Source: an archaeon (GTDB lineage Archaea; Thermoproteota; Nitrososphaeria; Nitrososphaerales; Gagatemarchaeaceae). Taken from it: a stretch of DNA of 64,000 bases. Within the stretch, counting starts at the first letter, position 1, and the number at the start of each line of letters is the position of its first letter. The position numbers and the translations under genes are program-made. Of the stretch, positions 41,149 to 49,555 are shown one piece after another. The notes beneath the pieces were generated by a model. The model saw nothing but the letters and a program-made list of their open reading frames with translations. It searched no databases and was not told the origin of the DNA. The stretch is from positions 1-64,000 of the forward strand of contig JAKAUC010000013.1 of NCBI GenBank assembly GCA_021827865.1, written 5' to 3'.

Positions 41149-41919
41149 ATGGCCCAGGAGCCGAAGGACGAGTCAGGTAAGCCATACCACGTCAGGCTGT
41201 CGAAGTCCGAAGTGGGGCGGGTGGCCCTGCTCCCCGGGGACCCGGGCAGGGTTCCGCTGATCGCCGGGAAGCTGGAGGGGGGGAAGCCGCTCAGCTCCAA
41301 CCGGGAGTACGTCGCCTATGGCGGCAGGGTCGGGGGGGAGAAGGTGGTGGTCGTCAGCACCGGGATAGGGGGGCCGTCGGCCGCCATCGCGGTGGAGGAG
41401 CTCGCCAGGCTGGGGGTCGAGGTGATGATACGGGTCGGCACATGCGGGTCGATCCAGCGCTCGGTGGGGGTGGGGACCCTGGTGATCGCCGACGCGGCCG
41501 TCCGCATGGACGGCACCACCGCCCAGTACGCCCCGCCCGGCTACCCCGCCGCCGCGACCCCCGGGGTGGCCCTGGCCCTGGCCGACGCCGCAGCATCCCT
41601 CCGAAAGAAGGCGTCCGTGGGCCTGGCGGCTTCGACCGACTCGTTCTACGCGGGGCAGGGGAGGAGGTCCTTCGGCGGATACATCCCCAGGGACAAGGCC
41701 CACATCGTCGAGGACCTCGGGGCGGCCAAGGTCCTGTGCTTCGAGATGGAGGCGTCGACCCTCTTCACACTTGGAAGGCTCTTCGGGGTGAAGACCGGGG
41801 CGGTCTTTGCGGTGGTGGCCAACAGGGTCACGGATGAGTTCAGGGTCCACGCCGGGGTGGACGACGCCGTCGACGTGGCCGTCGAGGCTGTCAGGAACCT
41901 GAAGCGCTACTCCGTCTGA
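41149..41919 (+). CDS. udp: Uridine phosphorylase (nucleoside phosphorylase family)
   Basis: About 256 residues of the NP-I family: phosphate-binding ALLPGDPGR, STGIGGPSAAIAVEEL, IRVGTCGSIQ and the substrate-recognition FEMEASTLFTLG. These fit uridine phosphorylase more closely than purine nucleoside phosphorylase, though specificity is not certain. ATG at 41149 is chosen over GTG 41092, which abuts the tdk stop, because a TATA-like GTTGATAAC precedes it. It overlaps convergent apgM by 29 nt. Confidence 0.87.
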   Translation: MAQEPKDESGKPYHVRLSKSEVGRVALLPGDPGRVPLIAGKLEGGKPLSSNREYVAYGGRVGGEKVVVVSTGIGGPSAAIAVEELARLGVEVMIRVGTCGSIQRSVGVGTLVIADAAVRMDGTTAQYAPPGYPAAATPGVALALADAAASLRKKASVGLAASTDSFYAGQGRRSFGGYIPRDKAHIVEDLGAAKVLCFEMEASTLFTLGRLFGVKTGAVFAVVANRVTDEFRVHAGVDDAVDVAVEAVRNLKRYSV

Positions 41920-43144
41920 CGGGCTTCCCGGCGACCAGGCTCAGGACGTCCCTCCCCATGAGGTGCCCCAGCGAGCCGAGCTTGGCGCCCTCTTCGGTGA
42001 AGCGCTTCCCGTCCCCGTCGCCTCCGGTGACGAGCAGCGGGACCGGGTCCGCCGAGTGCATCTTGAGGGTGCAGGGGGTCGCGTGGTCGCAGGAGACTCC
42101 GAGCCTCGGGCCGTCCGCCGTCACGTGGACCGTGGAGAAGAAGTCCCTGTCAATGGCCTCGATGCTCCGCTTCTTCCCGCGGGCGTCCCCGTCGTGGCCG
42201 AACTCGTCGGGGCCCTTGATGTGCACGTACACCACCGTCCCCTCCCTGAGCTCGGAGGCGAACTTGCTTGCCTTCTCCTTGATGTCGTGCCTGTCCTTGA
42301 TCGCGACCATCTTCATCCCCAGGAGCTTCGCGATCCCCACCTCGGCCGGGAACTCGACGAGGGCCGTCCCCTTCAGGCCGTGCTTCTCCTCGAAGGAGGG
42401 GAGGACAGGGAGGTGGTCCCCGGCGTCGCGGAGGAGGACGCAGTTGGCCGGGAGCTTCCCAGCCGCGACCCTCTCCCCGTTGGTCTCGCTCTTCTCAAGG
42501 ATCCTGGCCGCCTTCGCCGTGAACTCGTTCACCAGCTCCGCGGCCAGCGCCGCCCCCTCGTCCTTGGACTCGGGGACGCTCCGCATCACTTCGTCCGACC
42601 CGGTAATCGCCTTCGCAGCCCCGAACCCGCCGACGCGCTCGTAGGCCGGGTCTGTGTTGGAGATGGCCGCGGACAGGGGGCGCCGGGCCCGTATGACGAG
42701 GACCCCTCTGTAGGACACGGTCGTCTTGAAGAAGCAGCTCGCCCCCCTGAGGGAGACCTTCCCGAGGTCCTCGGCCAGGCGCTCCCCTTCCTCCTGGGTG
42801 AGGTCCCTCCCGGCCCTCCGGTCCACTATCCTCCTCCCCCTCGCGGACGCGAGGTTCGCCCTGAACGCCAGGTCCCCGTCGCGCACCTCGAGCCCCGAGC
42901 CGACCGCCTCGACCACCCCCCTGCCGGGGTAGTTCCTGCCGAAGGAGTAGCCAAGCATGTTGAAGACAGCGATGTCCGACTCCGGGGCGATGCCCCTGCC
43001 GACGGTGGTGACCGTCCCGAGCCTCGACCTCGCAGCGATTCTGTCCAGGTGCGGGGTGTAGGCGGCCTCCAGCGGGGTGGTGTAGTTGAGCCCAGGCACG
43101 GGCCTGTCCCCGCAGCCGTCGAGCAGCACGTAACCGACCTTCAT
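41891..43144 (-). CDS. apgM: 2,3-bisphosphoglycerate-independent phosphoglycerate mutase (archaeal)
   Basis: A 417-residue alkaline-phosphatase-superfamily enzyme interconverting 3- and 2-phosphoglycerate. It has the N-terminal metal site (LLDGCGDRP), the presumed phosphoserine in PESDIAVFNMLGY, and the C-terminal metal ligands in HIKGPDEFGHDGD and SCDHATPC. The length and motif spacing fit aPGAM. It is convergent with udp and ends in a Ser-rich tail. Central glycolysis/gluconeogenesis role. Confidence 0.92.
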   Translation of the reverse strand: MKVGYVLLDGCGDRPVPGLNYTTPLEAAYTPHLDRIAARSRLGTVTTVGRGIAPESDIAVFNMLGYSFGRNYPGRGVVEAVGSGLEVRDGDLAFRANLASARGRRIVDRRAGRDLTQEEGERLAEDLGKVSLRGASCFFKTTVSYRGVLVIRARRPLSAAISNTDPAYERVGGFGAAKAITGSDEVMRSVPESKDEGAALAAELVNEFTAKAARILEKSETNGERVAAGKLPANCVLLRDAGDHLPVLPSFEEKHGLKGTALVEFPAEVGIAKLLGMKMVAIKDRHDIKEKASKFASELREGTVVYVHIKGPDEFGHDGDARGKKRSIEAIDRDFFSTVHVTADGPRLGVSCDHATPCTLKMHSADPVPLLVTGGDGDGKRFTEEGAKLGSLGHLMGRDVLSLVAGKPVRRSSASGS

Positions 43145-43235
43145 GGCTTCCGGCTACGGCTGCCCGGATGTGCATTTCATCCTTTCGCGGGGGCGCACCC
43201 AAACGCTAATACCGGCCCTCCAGCGCGGAGCGCCC

Positions 43236-44270
43236 ATGGTGGAGATTCGCAAGGACTACTTCACCGAGAAGCTCTCGATAATCCTGCCCGACCGTGGGCT
43301 CAGGCCGGGCCAGGTCATCCCCCAGAAGCCGGAGAAGTGCAACTACTGCGCCGGGAACGAGGAGATGACCCCGCCGGCAGACCTGGTGCTGGTCAAGCGG
43401 GGGGACACCCTGCTCAAGCAGACAGACTCCGAGGGGGACGTGGTGAAGAACTGGTCCGTGAGGATATTCCCGGCCAAGGCCCCGCTGGTGACCCCCGGGG
43501 CCCCGCCCTCCTACGGGGAGTCCCCACACTACAGCGAGCCCGCCGCGGGATACCACTACGTGCTGGTGGCCACCCCGAGGCACGACCTGCCCTTCTCGAA
43601 GATAGACATCGAGCAGTGGACCAACATACTCGCGTCGCTGCAGGACAAGGTCCGCTGGCTGTACTCGCAGAAGGGGGTCAGCTACGTGCTCGTGTACGTC
43701 AACAGCGAGAAGGATGGGACACCCACCGCCGTGCACCCCAGCCTGCAGCTGGTCACCACCCCCCGGGTCCCGCCTGCGGTGGAGGTGGAGGCCGTGACGG
43801 TCCAGACGTCCCTCAACGACCTGGGGATATGCCCCATGTGCCAGGTGGTGACAGCAGAGACGGGCGGCCCCAGGCAGATACTCGCCACCGACTTCTTCCT
43901 CGCCTTCGCCCCCTGGGTCTCGACCCACCCCTTCGAGTTCTGGGTGTACCCGAAGAGGCACATGACGAGCATCCTGAAGCTGTCGCAGAAGGAGATGATG
44001 GACCTGGCGCTCATGCTCAGGTCCACGCTGGGGGGGCTGTCCAAGGCGCTCGACTCGCCGAGCTTCACCATGGTCTTCCACAGCTCCTCGGAGAAGAAGA
44101 CCACGAAGCAGATACACTGGCACATCGAGGTCTTCCCGAAGAGGGAGCGCTGGACGGGGCTGGAGCTCGGGGGCGGGATCTACGCCAACGAGGTCTCGCC
44201 GGAGGCAGCGGCCCAGGCCCTGGGGGCGAGCTCGAGGAAGGAGCTCGCACAGCTCGTCGGGATAAAGTAG
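43236..44270 (+). CDS. GalT-like HIT-superfamily nucleotidyltransferase with altered active site
   Basis: A 344-residue protein resembling galactose-1-phosphate uridylyltransferase. It has zinc cysteines (KCNYCAGNEE) and the C-terminal IHWHIEVFP motif. The catalytic H-P-H-x-Q triad, however, reads HPSLQL, so the usual nucleophilic second histidine is Ser. An extra C-P-M-C pair is present in the second half. Either it uses different chemistry (for example a phosphorylase or hydrolase) or has lost activity. It lies next to sugar isomerase and nucleotidyltransferase genes. ATG at 43236 is used. Confidence 0.7.
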   Translation: MVEIRKDYFTEKLSIILPDRGLRPGQVIPQKPEKCNYCAGNEEMTPPADLVLVKRGDTLLKQTDSEGDVVKNWSVRIFPAKAPLVTPGAPPSYGESPHYSEPAAGYHYVLVATPRHDLPFSKIDIEQWTNILASLQDKVRWLYSQKGVSYVLVYVNSEKDGTPTAVHPSLQLVTTPRVPPAVEVEAVTVQTSLNDLGICPMCQVVTAETGGPRQILATDFFLAFAPWVSTHPFEFWVYPKRHMTSILKLSQKEMMDLALMLRSTLGGLSKALDSPSFTMVFHSSSEKKTTKQIHWHIEVFPKRERWTGLELGGGIYANEVSPEAAAQALGASSRKELAQLVGIK

Positions 44271-44279
44271 GGGCCCCGC

Positions 44280-45341
44280 TCAGCTGGAGCCGAGCCTGTG
44301 CCTGAGCGAGGTGAGCAGCCTGGTGGGGAGCGGGTCGACCCCCCTGGCCATGGCCATGTAGTAGGAGACCATATCCAGCCTGTAGACCATGGAGACCAGC
44401 TCCGCCAGTGGAGGCCCCTTCTCCCCCTCGGCGGTCAGCACCACCGCCCCCTTCCGGCGCAGGGCGGAGGCGAACCAGCCGAGCCTCGCGGCCAGCATCC
44501 TGTCGTCGGCGGAGCACTTCAGTATGACCGGCGAGAAGGCGCGGTGAGGGGCCTCCCAGGTCTCCACGTCGTTGTGCATCGCCTCCGGCGCCTCCTCGAA
44601 GAAGGCGTTCGCCTTCGCGTTCTCGTTCACCGCGTTGCAGAACCTCAGCCCCACCCCCCGGGTCACCCTCGTCCCGTAGACCTTGGGGGTCTGCTTCCAG
44701 AGCCTGAGGGCCAGGGCCTTCGAAGTGTTCCTGGGGGCCGGGACCTCCGCCCTGGCGCCAGCCCATACGCGCTTGAGCGAAGCCAATGCGTCCCCCACTT
44801 CCCCCTCTGCCGACAGCCCGAAGGCTGAGTTCACTACGCCGACGCAGGCGAACAGCATGAACGGGAGCATGTACCGGGGGGCCTTGGCCTCGGGGACCGG
44901 GATGTGGGCCATGGCGGCCGCTTCGATGTCTTTCCTGAGAGCGCCGCCGCTTGAGACCCCGACCACCTCCGCGCCGTTGGCCAGGGCCGCCTTCGTCATC
45001 TGTATGGTCTCCATGGTCCCGCCGGACGCGCTGCAGGCTATGGCCAGGGTCCCCTTCATGTCCATCGCGGGGAGGAACCCCTTGTAGACCACGGTCTCGG
45101 GCCCGCCCCTGGCCGCTAGCCAACTGGAGATTATGTCCCCGGCGGAAGCGGACCCCCCCATGCCGAGGACGGCCAGCCTCCGGTGCTTCTCCCTGGGCTC
45201 GTAGGCGGCGGAGGAGAAGCCCCTGGCCGCTAGCTCGGGCCACTCCGCGTAGGAGGAATACACGTCAGACCTGTCCACCCGCGATATGAGCGAGGGACCG
45301 AACTGGTCCCGCATGATTCCCGCACCGCCCTCCTCCTTCAA
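44280..45341 (-). CDS. Bifunctional phosphoglucose/phosphomannose isomerase
   Basis: A 353-residue SIS-domain isomerase. GMGGSASAGDIISSW and CSASGGTMETIQM are the two phosphosugar-binding loops, and NAFFEEAPEAMHNDVETWE holds the catalytic glutamate and histidine of the archaeal bifunctional PGI/PMI family. It interconverts fructose-6-phosphate with glucose- and mannose-6-phosphate. ATG 45341 is 3 nt after the upstream GlmU-like stop, so it is the third gene of a sugar-nucleotide operon. An internal ATG (residue 10) is possible. Confidence 0.9.
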   Translation of the reverse strand: MKEEGGAGIMRDQFGPSLISRVDRSDVYSSYAEWPELAARGFSSAAYEPREKHRRLAVLGMGGSASAGDIISSWLAARGGPETVVYKGFLPAMDMKGTLAIACSASGGTMETIQMTKAALANGAEVVGVSSGGALRKDIEAAAMAHIPVPEAKAPRYMLPFMLFACVGVVNSAFGLSAEGEVGDALASLKRVWAGARAEVPAPRNTSKALALRLWKQTPKVYGTRVTRGVGLRFCNAVNENAKANAFFEEAPEAMHNDVETWEAPHRAFSPVILKCSADDRMLAARLGWFASALRRKGAVVLTAEGEKGPPLAELVSMVYRLDMVSYYMAMARGVDPLPTRLLTSLRHRLGSS

Positions 45342-45344
45342 AGA

Positions 45345-46604
45345 TTAAGGTTTCTCCGGCTGGCCGATCTTCCCCTTCCGCGCTCCCGCACTGCGGCGCT
45401 CGGCCGCGGTGGAGGCGAAGGCCCTGCGCACCAGCGCCTCCCCGCTCCTCCCCAGGCTCATCCCCCGCCGCTCCATCATGCGCCTCTGGGTCTCGAGGAC
45501 CGACTCGAGCTCGAGCTCGACCTTCCTCCCGGTCCCGCCGTCGTAGTAGGTGAAGCTCGGGACGTCCGTGGCCGCCAGGCCTGCTACGTGGGAGCCCGTC
45601 CCCACAGACTTCCCCGCGTACACGAGGGTGCCGATCGAGAGCTTCGCCATGTCCCCCACTGCCGGGCCCAGCTTCACGGCGCCGCTGTCGACCCTCTTCC
45701 CGTCTACGGTAGGCCTGACGTTGCCGTAGGTGTTCTTCAGGTTGCTGAAGGTGCACCCGGCCCCGAGGTTCACCCAGGACCCGATGTAGGAGTCGCCGAC
45801 GTAGCCGTAGTGGGCCTTGTTGGTGAACGGCATGATGATGGAGTTCTCCACCTCCCCCCCGACCTTGCACGCCTCGAAGATGGAGGTCCCCCCGCCTATC
45901 AGGGCGGAGTAGAGCTTCGCCCTGGGCCCGATGTAGCAGGGGCCCATGACCCTGCTGAAGCTCTCCACCGAGGCGCCCCTGTCGATTACTATCGGCCCCA
46001 GCCTGGCGTCGAGGGTGACGCTCCCCTCCAGGTCCGCCCCCTCAGCGACCATCAGGTTAGAGGCTGGACCCCTGACAGCGACGTCCCTGGGGAGGGGGAG
46101 GGGCTCCTCGAAGCGCCTCGCCTGCTCCGCTATGGCGAGCCCGTTGCTCGCCACCAGGTCCCAGTACCCTGAGAAGAGAGGGTCCGGGGGCGGGGCGACG
46201 CGGCTGACCTTCTTCGCGATGCCGGCGACCACCCCCTTCGTGATGACGCCTGGCTTGAACCAGACGCTTTCAAGCATCGCTGCCACGAGCTCCCCCCCTG
46301 AGACCGCGGCGAACGGCTCTGACGAGGAGACCGAGGAGAGGAGCCTCTGTGTCGGCCGCGCCCTGGCGTTCAGGAAGAACGTCGGGCCGTAGGTCTTGTC
46401 GTTGTACTGGGCCCGGGTCAGGTCCTTGGAGACGGCCGCCAGCTCGGGCCTCCCCCAGAGGGAGACGTCCTTGGCGTCCGGGACGGTCCCCGCCAGGGCC
46501 TCGAGGATCGTCTTGGTCCCCCAGCGCAGCAGGCTCGCGTGCCTCAGGCGGGTCAGGGGCCCGAACCCCCCGAGGCGCTCGTCCTCGAAGACGACTAGCT
46601 TCGT
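45345..46604 (-). CDS. GlmU-like sugar-phosphate nucleotidyltransferase with left-handed beta-helix
   Basis: About 419 residues. The N-terminus (KLVVFEDERLGGFGPLTRL) resembles the NTP-transferase domain of GlmU-related proteins but lacks the canonical GGxGTR loop. The C-terminal half is a left-handed parallel beta-helix of hexapeptide repeats (for example IGPRAKLYSALIGGG, IGSWVNLGAGCTFSNL), as in sugar acyltransferases. No ATG, GTG or TTG lies near the natural N-terminus; the best fit is an ACG codon at 46602-46604, overlapping the upstream gene by 10 nt. The product may make UDP-N-acetylglucosamine-type sugars. Confidence 0.72.
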   Translation of the reverse strand, partial: TKLVVFEDERLGGFGPLTRLRHASLLRWGTKTILEALAGTVPDAKDVSLWGRPELAAVSKDLTRAQYNDKTYGPTFFLNARARPTQRLLSSVSSSEPFAAVSGGELVAAMLESVWFKPGVITKGVVAGIAKKVSRVAPPPDPLFSGYWDLVASNGLAIAEQARRFEEPLPLPRDVAVRGPASNLMVAEGADLEGSVTLDARLGPIVIDRGASVESFSRVMGPCYIGPRAKLYSALIGGGTSIFEACKVGGEVENSIIMPFTNKAHYGYVGDSYIGSWVNLGAGCTFSNLKNTYGNVRPTVDGKRVDSGAVKLGPAVGDMAKLSIGTLVYAGKSVGTGSHVAGLAATDVPSFTYYDGGTGRKVELELESVLETQRRMMERRGMSLGRSGEALVRRAFASTAAERRSAGARKGKIGQPEKP

Positions 46605-47314
46605 CCGGCGCCATCGCCTTCCTTGAAGTTCCTGGTGTAGATCTCGTTGGCGTCCCTGAACGACTTCCTGTCGCCTATGTCCTTGAAGGTCCCGTCGACC
46701 TTCACCGCGTAGAGCCTCGCCCCCGCGGCCTTTGCCTCCTTGAAGGCGTCGTTCATCTCGTAGACCCTCCCAGGGGTGATGAACCTGAGGAAGCTCTTCT
46801 CCATGATGTAGCACCCCACGTTGATGTATCCCGAGATGGTGGGCTTCTCCTTCCACTCGGTCAGCCGCCCCTCCTTGTCCGTCTCCATGAACCCGTACTT
46901 CAGCTCGGTGCTGTACTTCATCAGCACCATGGTTGCGGTGGCCTTCTTCCTCAGGTGGAACTCTAGCGCCTCCTTTAGGTCGAAGTCCAGGAGCTGGTCA
47001 CCGTAGACGCAAACGAACCTCCCCTTGATCTTGGACTCGGCCGCCTTCAGCTGGCCCGCGGTCCCGAGCGGCCGCGGGGAGGTGGCGTAGGCTATGTTCA
47101 TCCCCCAGTCCTCGCCGGAGCCGAAGTACTCCTGGAGCATCTTCCCCAGGTATCCCGTCGAGACCACCACGTCGTCGACCCCCCACTTCTTCAGCCAGTC
47201 GAGGATGTGCTCCATGATTGGCTTGGGCCCCACCGGGAGCATGGGCTTTGGGAGGAGGAAGGTGTACGGCCTGAGCCTCGTCCCCAGTCCTCCCGCGAGC
47301 ACGACCGCCTGCAG
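46595..47314 (-). CDS. Nucleoside-diphosphate-sugar pyrophosphorylase
   Basis: About 239 residues of the glucose-1-phosphate thymidylyltransferase/mannose-1-phosphate guanylyltransferase family: LAGGLGTRLRPYT, LPKPMLPVGPKPIMEH, VVSTGYLG, the metal-site CVYGDQLLD, and GYINVGCYIM. The first beta-strand (AVVLAGG) lies before the first canonical start, GTG 47302. CTG at 47314 gives the standard N-terminus, and a second CTG at 47329 follows a TGA. A TATA box sits 30 nt before a GTG at 47340 in another frame, so a frameshift or assembly error is also possible. Confidence 0.85.
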   Translation of the reverse strand: MQAVVLAGGLGTRLRPYTFLLPKPMLPVGPKPIMEHILDWLKKWGVDDVVVSTGYLGKMLQEYFGSGEDWGMNIAYATSPRPLGTAGQLKAAESKIKGRFVCVYGDQLLDFDLKEALEFHLRKKATATMVLMKYSTELKYGFMETDKEGRLTEWKEKPTISGYINVGCYIMEKSFLRFITPGRVYEMNDAFKEAKAAGARLYAVKVDGTFKDIGDRKSFRDANEIYTRNFKEGDGAGRS

Positions 47315-47366
47315 CCTGTTGTCCTTCAGTCAGAGCGCACCCGGGAGGGAGGCTGGAGACTCCGTT

Positions 47367-47375
47367 CTTTATACG
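47367..47375 (-). promoter_or_regulatory. TATA box ahead of the nucleotidyltransferase operon
   Basis: The minus strand reads CGTATAAAG, a strong box overlapping the 3' end of the upstream TIM-barrel gene. A leaderless transcript would begin near 47340, where a GTG opens a four-codon reading frame whose TGA overlaps a CTG in the nucleotidyltransferase frame. Confidence 0.5.
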
Positions 47376-48148
47376 CTTGGCCCGGCGGCGGACGACACCC
47401 CCTCCCCGGGGTCCGGGCGCCCTTCGGGGGCGTCCGCGGGGGTCCTCTCTGGGGCGAGCTGCGAGATCTCAGAGCCGTAGGCCTCGTCGGCCCCCGAGAG
47501 TATGCATGGGTCCACGACCAGCCCCTTCACCCCCAGCCCCATGGCCCGCTCGATGTCGGCCCTGGTCAGCCTCTTCTGGGTCCGGAGGAGGACGGGCTTG
47601 GCCGAGAGGTCGGTGATCACCCCCAGGGTGGCGTAGTCGAGGACGCTGAACGGCGCCCCCTGCATCTGGTGCGGGACCGTCGCCACGTCGATCGCTTCTA
47701 TCCCGTCCATGTCCGACAGCCGCTTGACCTGCTCGAGGATGTACCCGGTGGCGATGGCGCTGATCTTCTTCACCCTCGGGTCCGAGAGGATGAAGGCGGG
47801 CATCTGGTGGGCGTACATCTCCACGAAGCTGAAGGCGCTGGACATTATCCTCTCCCAGTACTCCTCGGTGAGAAGCCTGGCCCCCCCGACGAAGATGCCG
47901 CATGGGACAGACACGGTCGAGATGACGTCGTTGATGTAGACGTCGTGGAGGTCGTAGCTCCCGAAGTGGTTCGGGTGCGAGTTGTCCTCCCCCTCTATGT
48001 TGAGCATCACGGCGTCGGCGCCCCCCTCCACGGCCCGGACAGCAAGGGAGGTGCTGTTCTTGGGGAGGCTCGCTATGGTCGTGTATGGCCTGCCCCGGGG
48101 CACGACTTCCAGTGGCCTGCGCAGCTGGCCTACGGGCTCCATCCGCAC
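47369..48148 (-). CDS. TIM-barrel-like protein of unknown function
   Basis: A 259-residue protein with the alternating strand-helix pattern of a (beta/alpha)8 barrel: AVEGGADAVMLNIEGE, VPCGIFVGGARLL, EAIDVATVPHQ, AKPVLLRTQKRL, GVKGLVVDPCIL. Acidic/His pairs (HPNHFGSYDLHD) could bind a metal or substrate. I cannot match it to a named enzyme. The C-terminal 30 residues are Pro/Gly-rich and carry the TATA box of the next operon. GTG start at 48148. Confidence 0.6.
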   Translation of the reverse strand: MRMEPVGQLRRPLEVVPRGRPYTTIASLPKNSTSLAVRAVEGGADAVMLNIEGEDNSHPNHFGSYDLHDVYINDVISTVSVPCGIFVGGARLLTEEYWERIMSSAFSFVEMYAHQMPAFILSDPRVKKISAIATGYILEQVKRLSDMDGIEAIDVATVPHQMQGAPFSVLDYATLGVITDLSAKPVLLRTQKRLTRADIERAMGLGVKGLVVDPCILSGADEAYGSEISQLAPERTPADAPEGRPDPGEGVSSAAGPSV

Positions 48149-48236
48149 GGTCAGGTGGGGCAGGGGCCCTTAGAATTGGGTGCTCAAATGTGCGCAACCA
48201 AATGATGCGCCTGCATTAACAAGGCGGGGCCGGGGC

Positions 48237-49124
48237 CTAGGCGGCGATCCAGAAGGTCACGCCGAGGACGAGGAAGATTATCGTGAGGTAGGGGCTGGTC
48301 AGCTTGAACAGGGTCCAGGCGGTCTTCCTGCTCTGGTTGAGCGCCAGCCTCCCGCTGTAGACGAGCACCACCCCGCCGAGGACGACGGCGGTGAGGGTGT
48401 AGAAGATGCTGACGCTCGGGGTGAAGAGGAATATGGCTACGGAGAAGACCGTGAGCAGGGCGCTGGTCCCGGCTATGCAGATCGAAGCGACCTTGTCCCC
48501 GAACACCACCGGGAGCATGGGGACCTTGGCCGCTTCGTAGTCGCTCCTGTTGAAGATCGCGAGGCTCCAGATGTGGGTGGGGATCCAGACTATGACCAGG
48601 GCGGACATGTACAGCGCCAGGGGGGTGACCGAGTCGGAGACGGCCGTGTACCCGACCAGGACGGGCATCCCGCCGGAGATGCCGCCGAGGATGATGTTCA
48701 GCCAGCTCCTCCGCTTGAGGAGCAGGGAGTAGACCACGATGTTGTCGATGAGCCCCAGGACCATGAAGCCCGCGGACATCTCGTTGATCAGGAAGAGCGG
48801 GACAAGGATGGAGAGGGCCGCCATTACGAGGCCGAAGGCCAGGGCGCTGCGGGGCCGGATCCTCCCGGACGGGAGCTCCCTCTTCATCGTCCTCTTCATC
48901 ATCCCGTCGATGTCCCTGTCGTGGTAGTTCGTGAGGACCTCGGCGGATGCGCTCCCTAGGACCAGGGCGAGCACCCCGGTGAGAAAGAGGCCGGCGCTCA
49001 GTGAGGCGCCCGGGGTCGCCTTGTAGGCGACGAGCATGGCGATGGCCCCCGTGAAGACCAGGAGACCCCAAATGCGCGGCTTCGTCAGCCTCCAGTAGGC
49101 CTCGAAGTGCGCCTTCAACTCCAC
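48237..49124 (-). CDS. ctaB: Protohaem IX farnesyltransferase (haem O synthase)
   Basis: A 295-residue UbiA-superfamily prenyltransferase with about nine helices. The first Asp-rich motif is NYHDRDIDGMMKRT, and the second region, FNRSDYEAAKVPMLPVV, is characteristic of CtaB/Cox10. It makes haem O, the precursor of haem A, implying a haem-copper terminal oxidase elsewhere in the genome and thus aerobic capacity. The GTG at 49124 is fixed by a TATA-like box centred 27 nt upstream; the longer open frame is unsupported. Confidence 0.9.
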   Translation of the reverse strand: MELKAHFEAYWRLTKPRIWGLLVFTGAIAMLVAYKATPGASLSAGLFLTGVLALVLGSASAEVLTNYHDRDIDGMMKRTMKRELPSGRIRPRSALAFGLVMAALSILVPLFLINEMSAGFMVLGLIDNIVVYSLLLKRRSWLNIILGGISGGMPVLVGYTAVSDSVTPLALYMSALVIVWIPTHIWSLAIFNRSDYEAAKVPMLPVVFGDKVASICIAGTSALLTVFSVAIFLFTPSVSIFYTLTAVVLGGVVLVYSGRLALNQSRKTAWTLFKLTSPYLTIIFLVLGVTFWIAA

Positions 49125-49146
49125 ATTAAGAGCTGACCGCAGCGAG

Positions 49147-49155
49147 GATAAAACG
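49147..49155 (-). promoter_or_regulatory. TATA-like box of ctaB
   Basis: The minus strand reads CGTTTTATC, centred 27 nt before the GTG at 49124, supporting a leaderless transcript and that start. Confidence 0.5.
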
Positions 49156-49236
49156 TTAGCGCTTCGGAGGGAGCAGGGTCCCGGCCGGCCACGGGGGGCG
49201 CCCTGGTCAGGCGTCGCGACCACCGCGAAGGCTCTA

Positions 49237-49437
49237 TTACCTGTGGCCCCTGACCTTGGCTGCCTTCTGCAGCTCCTCGGCGTCCTTGCCCTTCTTGAGC
49301 GTGATCTGGCCCTCGGAGACGTACAGGACAATCTCGTCCCCCTCGTCCCAGTCGAATCCCTCCACTATGGGGCGCGGCAGCGTCACCCTCAGGCTGTTTC
49401 CTGTCTTGCCCAGGAGGACGCGGAAGACTACTGGCAC
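49237..49437 (-). CDS. AbrB/SpoVT-MazE-type DNA-binding protein
   Basis: A 66-residue swapped-hairpin protein: LLGKTGNSLRVTLPRPIVEGF followed by GDEIVLYVSEGQITLKK is the AbrB/MazE fold, cited here by segments. Such proteins act as small dimeric transcription factors or antitoxins; no toxin gene is adjacent. It is divergent from a short ORF/Hsp20-like gene pair, with a palindrome and repeats in the shared promoter region, so it may regulate them. ATG is 27 nt from a TATA-like box. Confidence 0.82.
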   Translation of the reverse strand: MPVVFRVLLGKTGNSLRVTLPRPIVEGFDWDEGDEIVLYVSEGQITLKKGKDAEELQKAAKVRGHR

Positions 49438-49459
49438 TGGCGACGCTGGTTATTACGGC

Positions 49460-49468
49460 GATAAAAAC
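49460..49468 (-). promoter_or_regulatory. TATA-like box of the AbrB-like gene
   Basis: The minus strand reads GTTTTTATC, centred 27 nt before the ATG at 49437. Confidence 0.5.
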
Positions 49469-49476
49469 GTGGGTTT

Positions 49477-49506
49477 GTCAACTTCCAGCACCTCTGGGGT
49501 CAACTT
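49477..49506. repeat. Direct repeat GTCAACTT, 22-nt period
   Basis: GTCAACTT occurs at 49477-49484 and 49499-49506, two helical turns apart, between the divergent promoters. It is a candidate pair of binding sites. Confidence 0.4.
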
Positions 49507-49521
49507 GGTTCGCTCGTAGAT

Positions 49522-49529
49522 GATATATC
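49522..49529 (+). promoter_or_regulatory. TATA box of the small-ORF/Hsp20-like unit
   Basis: GATATATC, itself palindromic, is centred 30 nt before a GTG at 49556. This is the typical leaderless spacing in this window and is the main support for the small ORF. Confidence 0.55.
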
Positions 49530-49533
49530 GGGC

Positions 49534-49545
49534 GTGTAATTACAC
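49534..49545. promoter_or_regulatory. Perfect 12-bp palindrome between TATA box and start
   Basis: GTGTAATTACAC lies 4 nt after the TATA box and 10 nt before the GTG start, so a bound dimer would cover the transcription start. It is a probable operator. Confidence 0.55.
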
Positions 49546-49555
49546 AGGTGATAAC

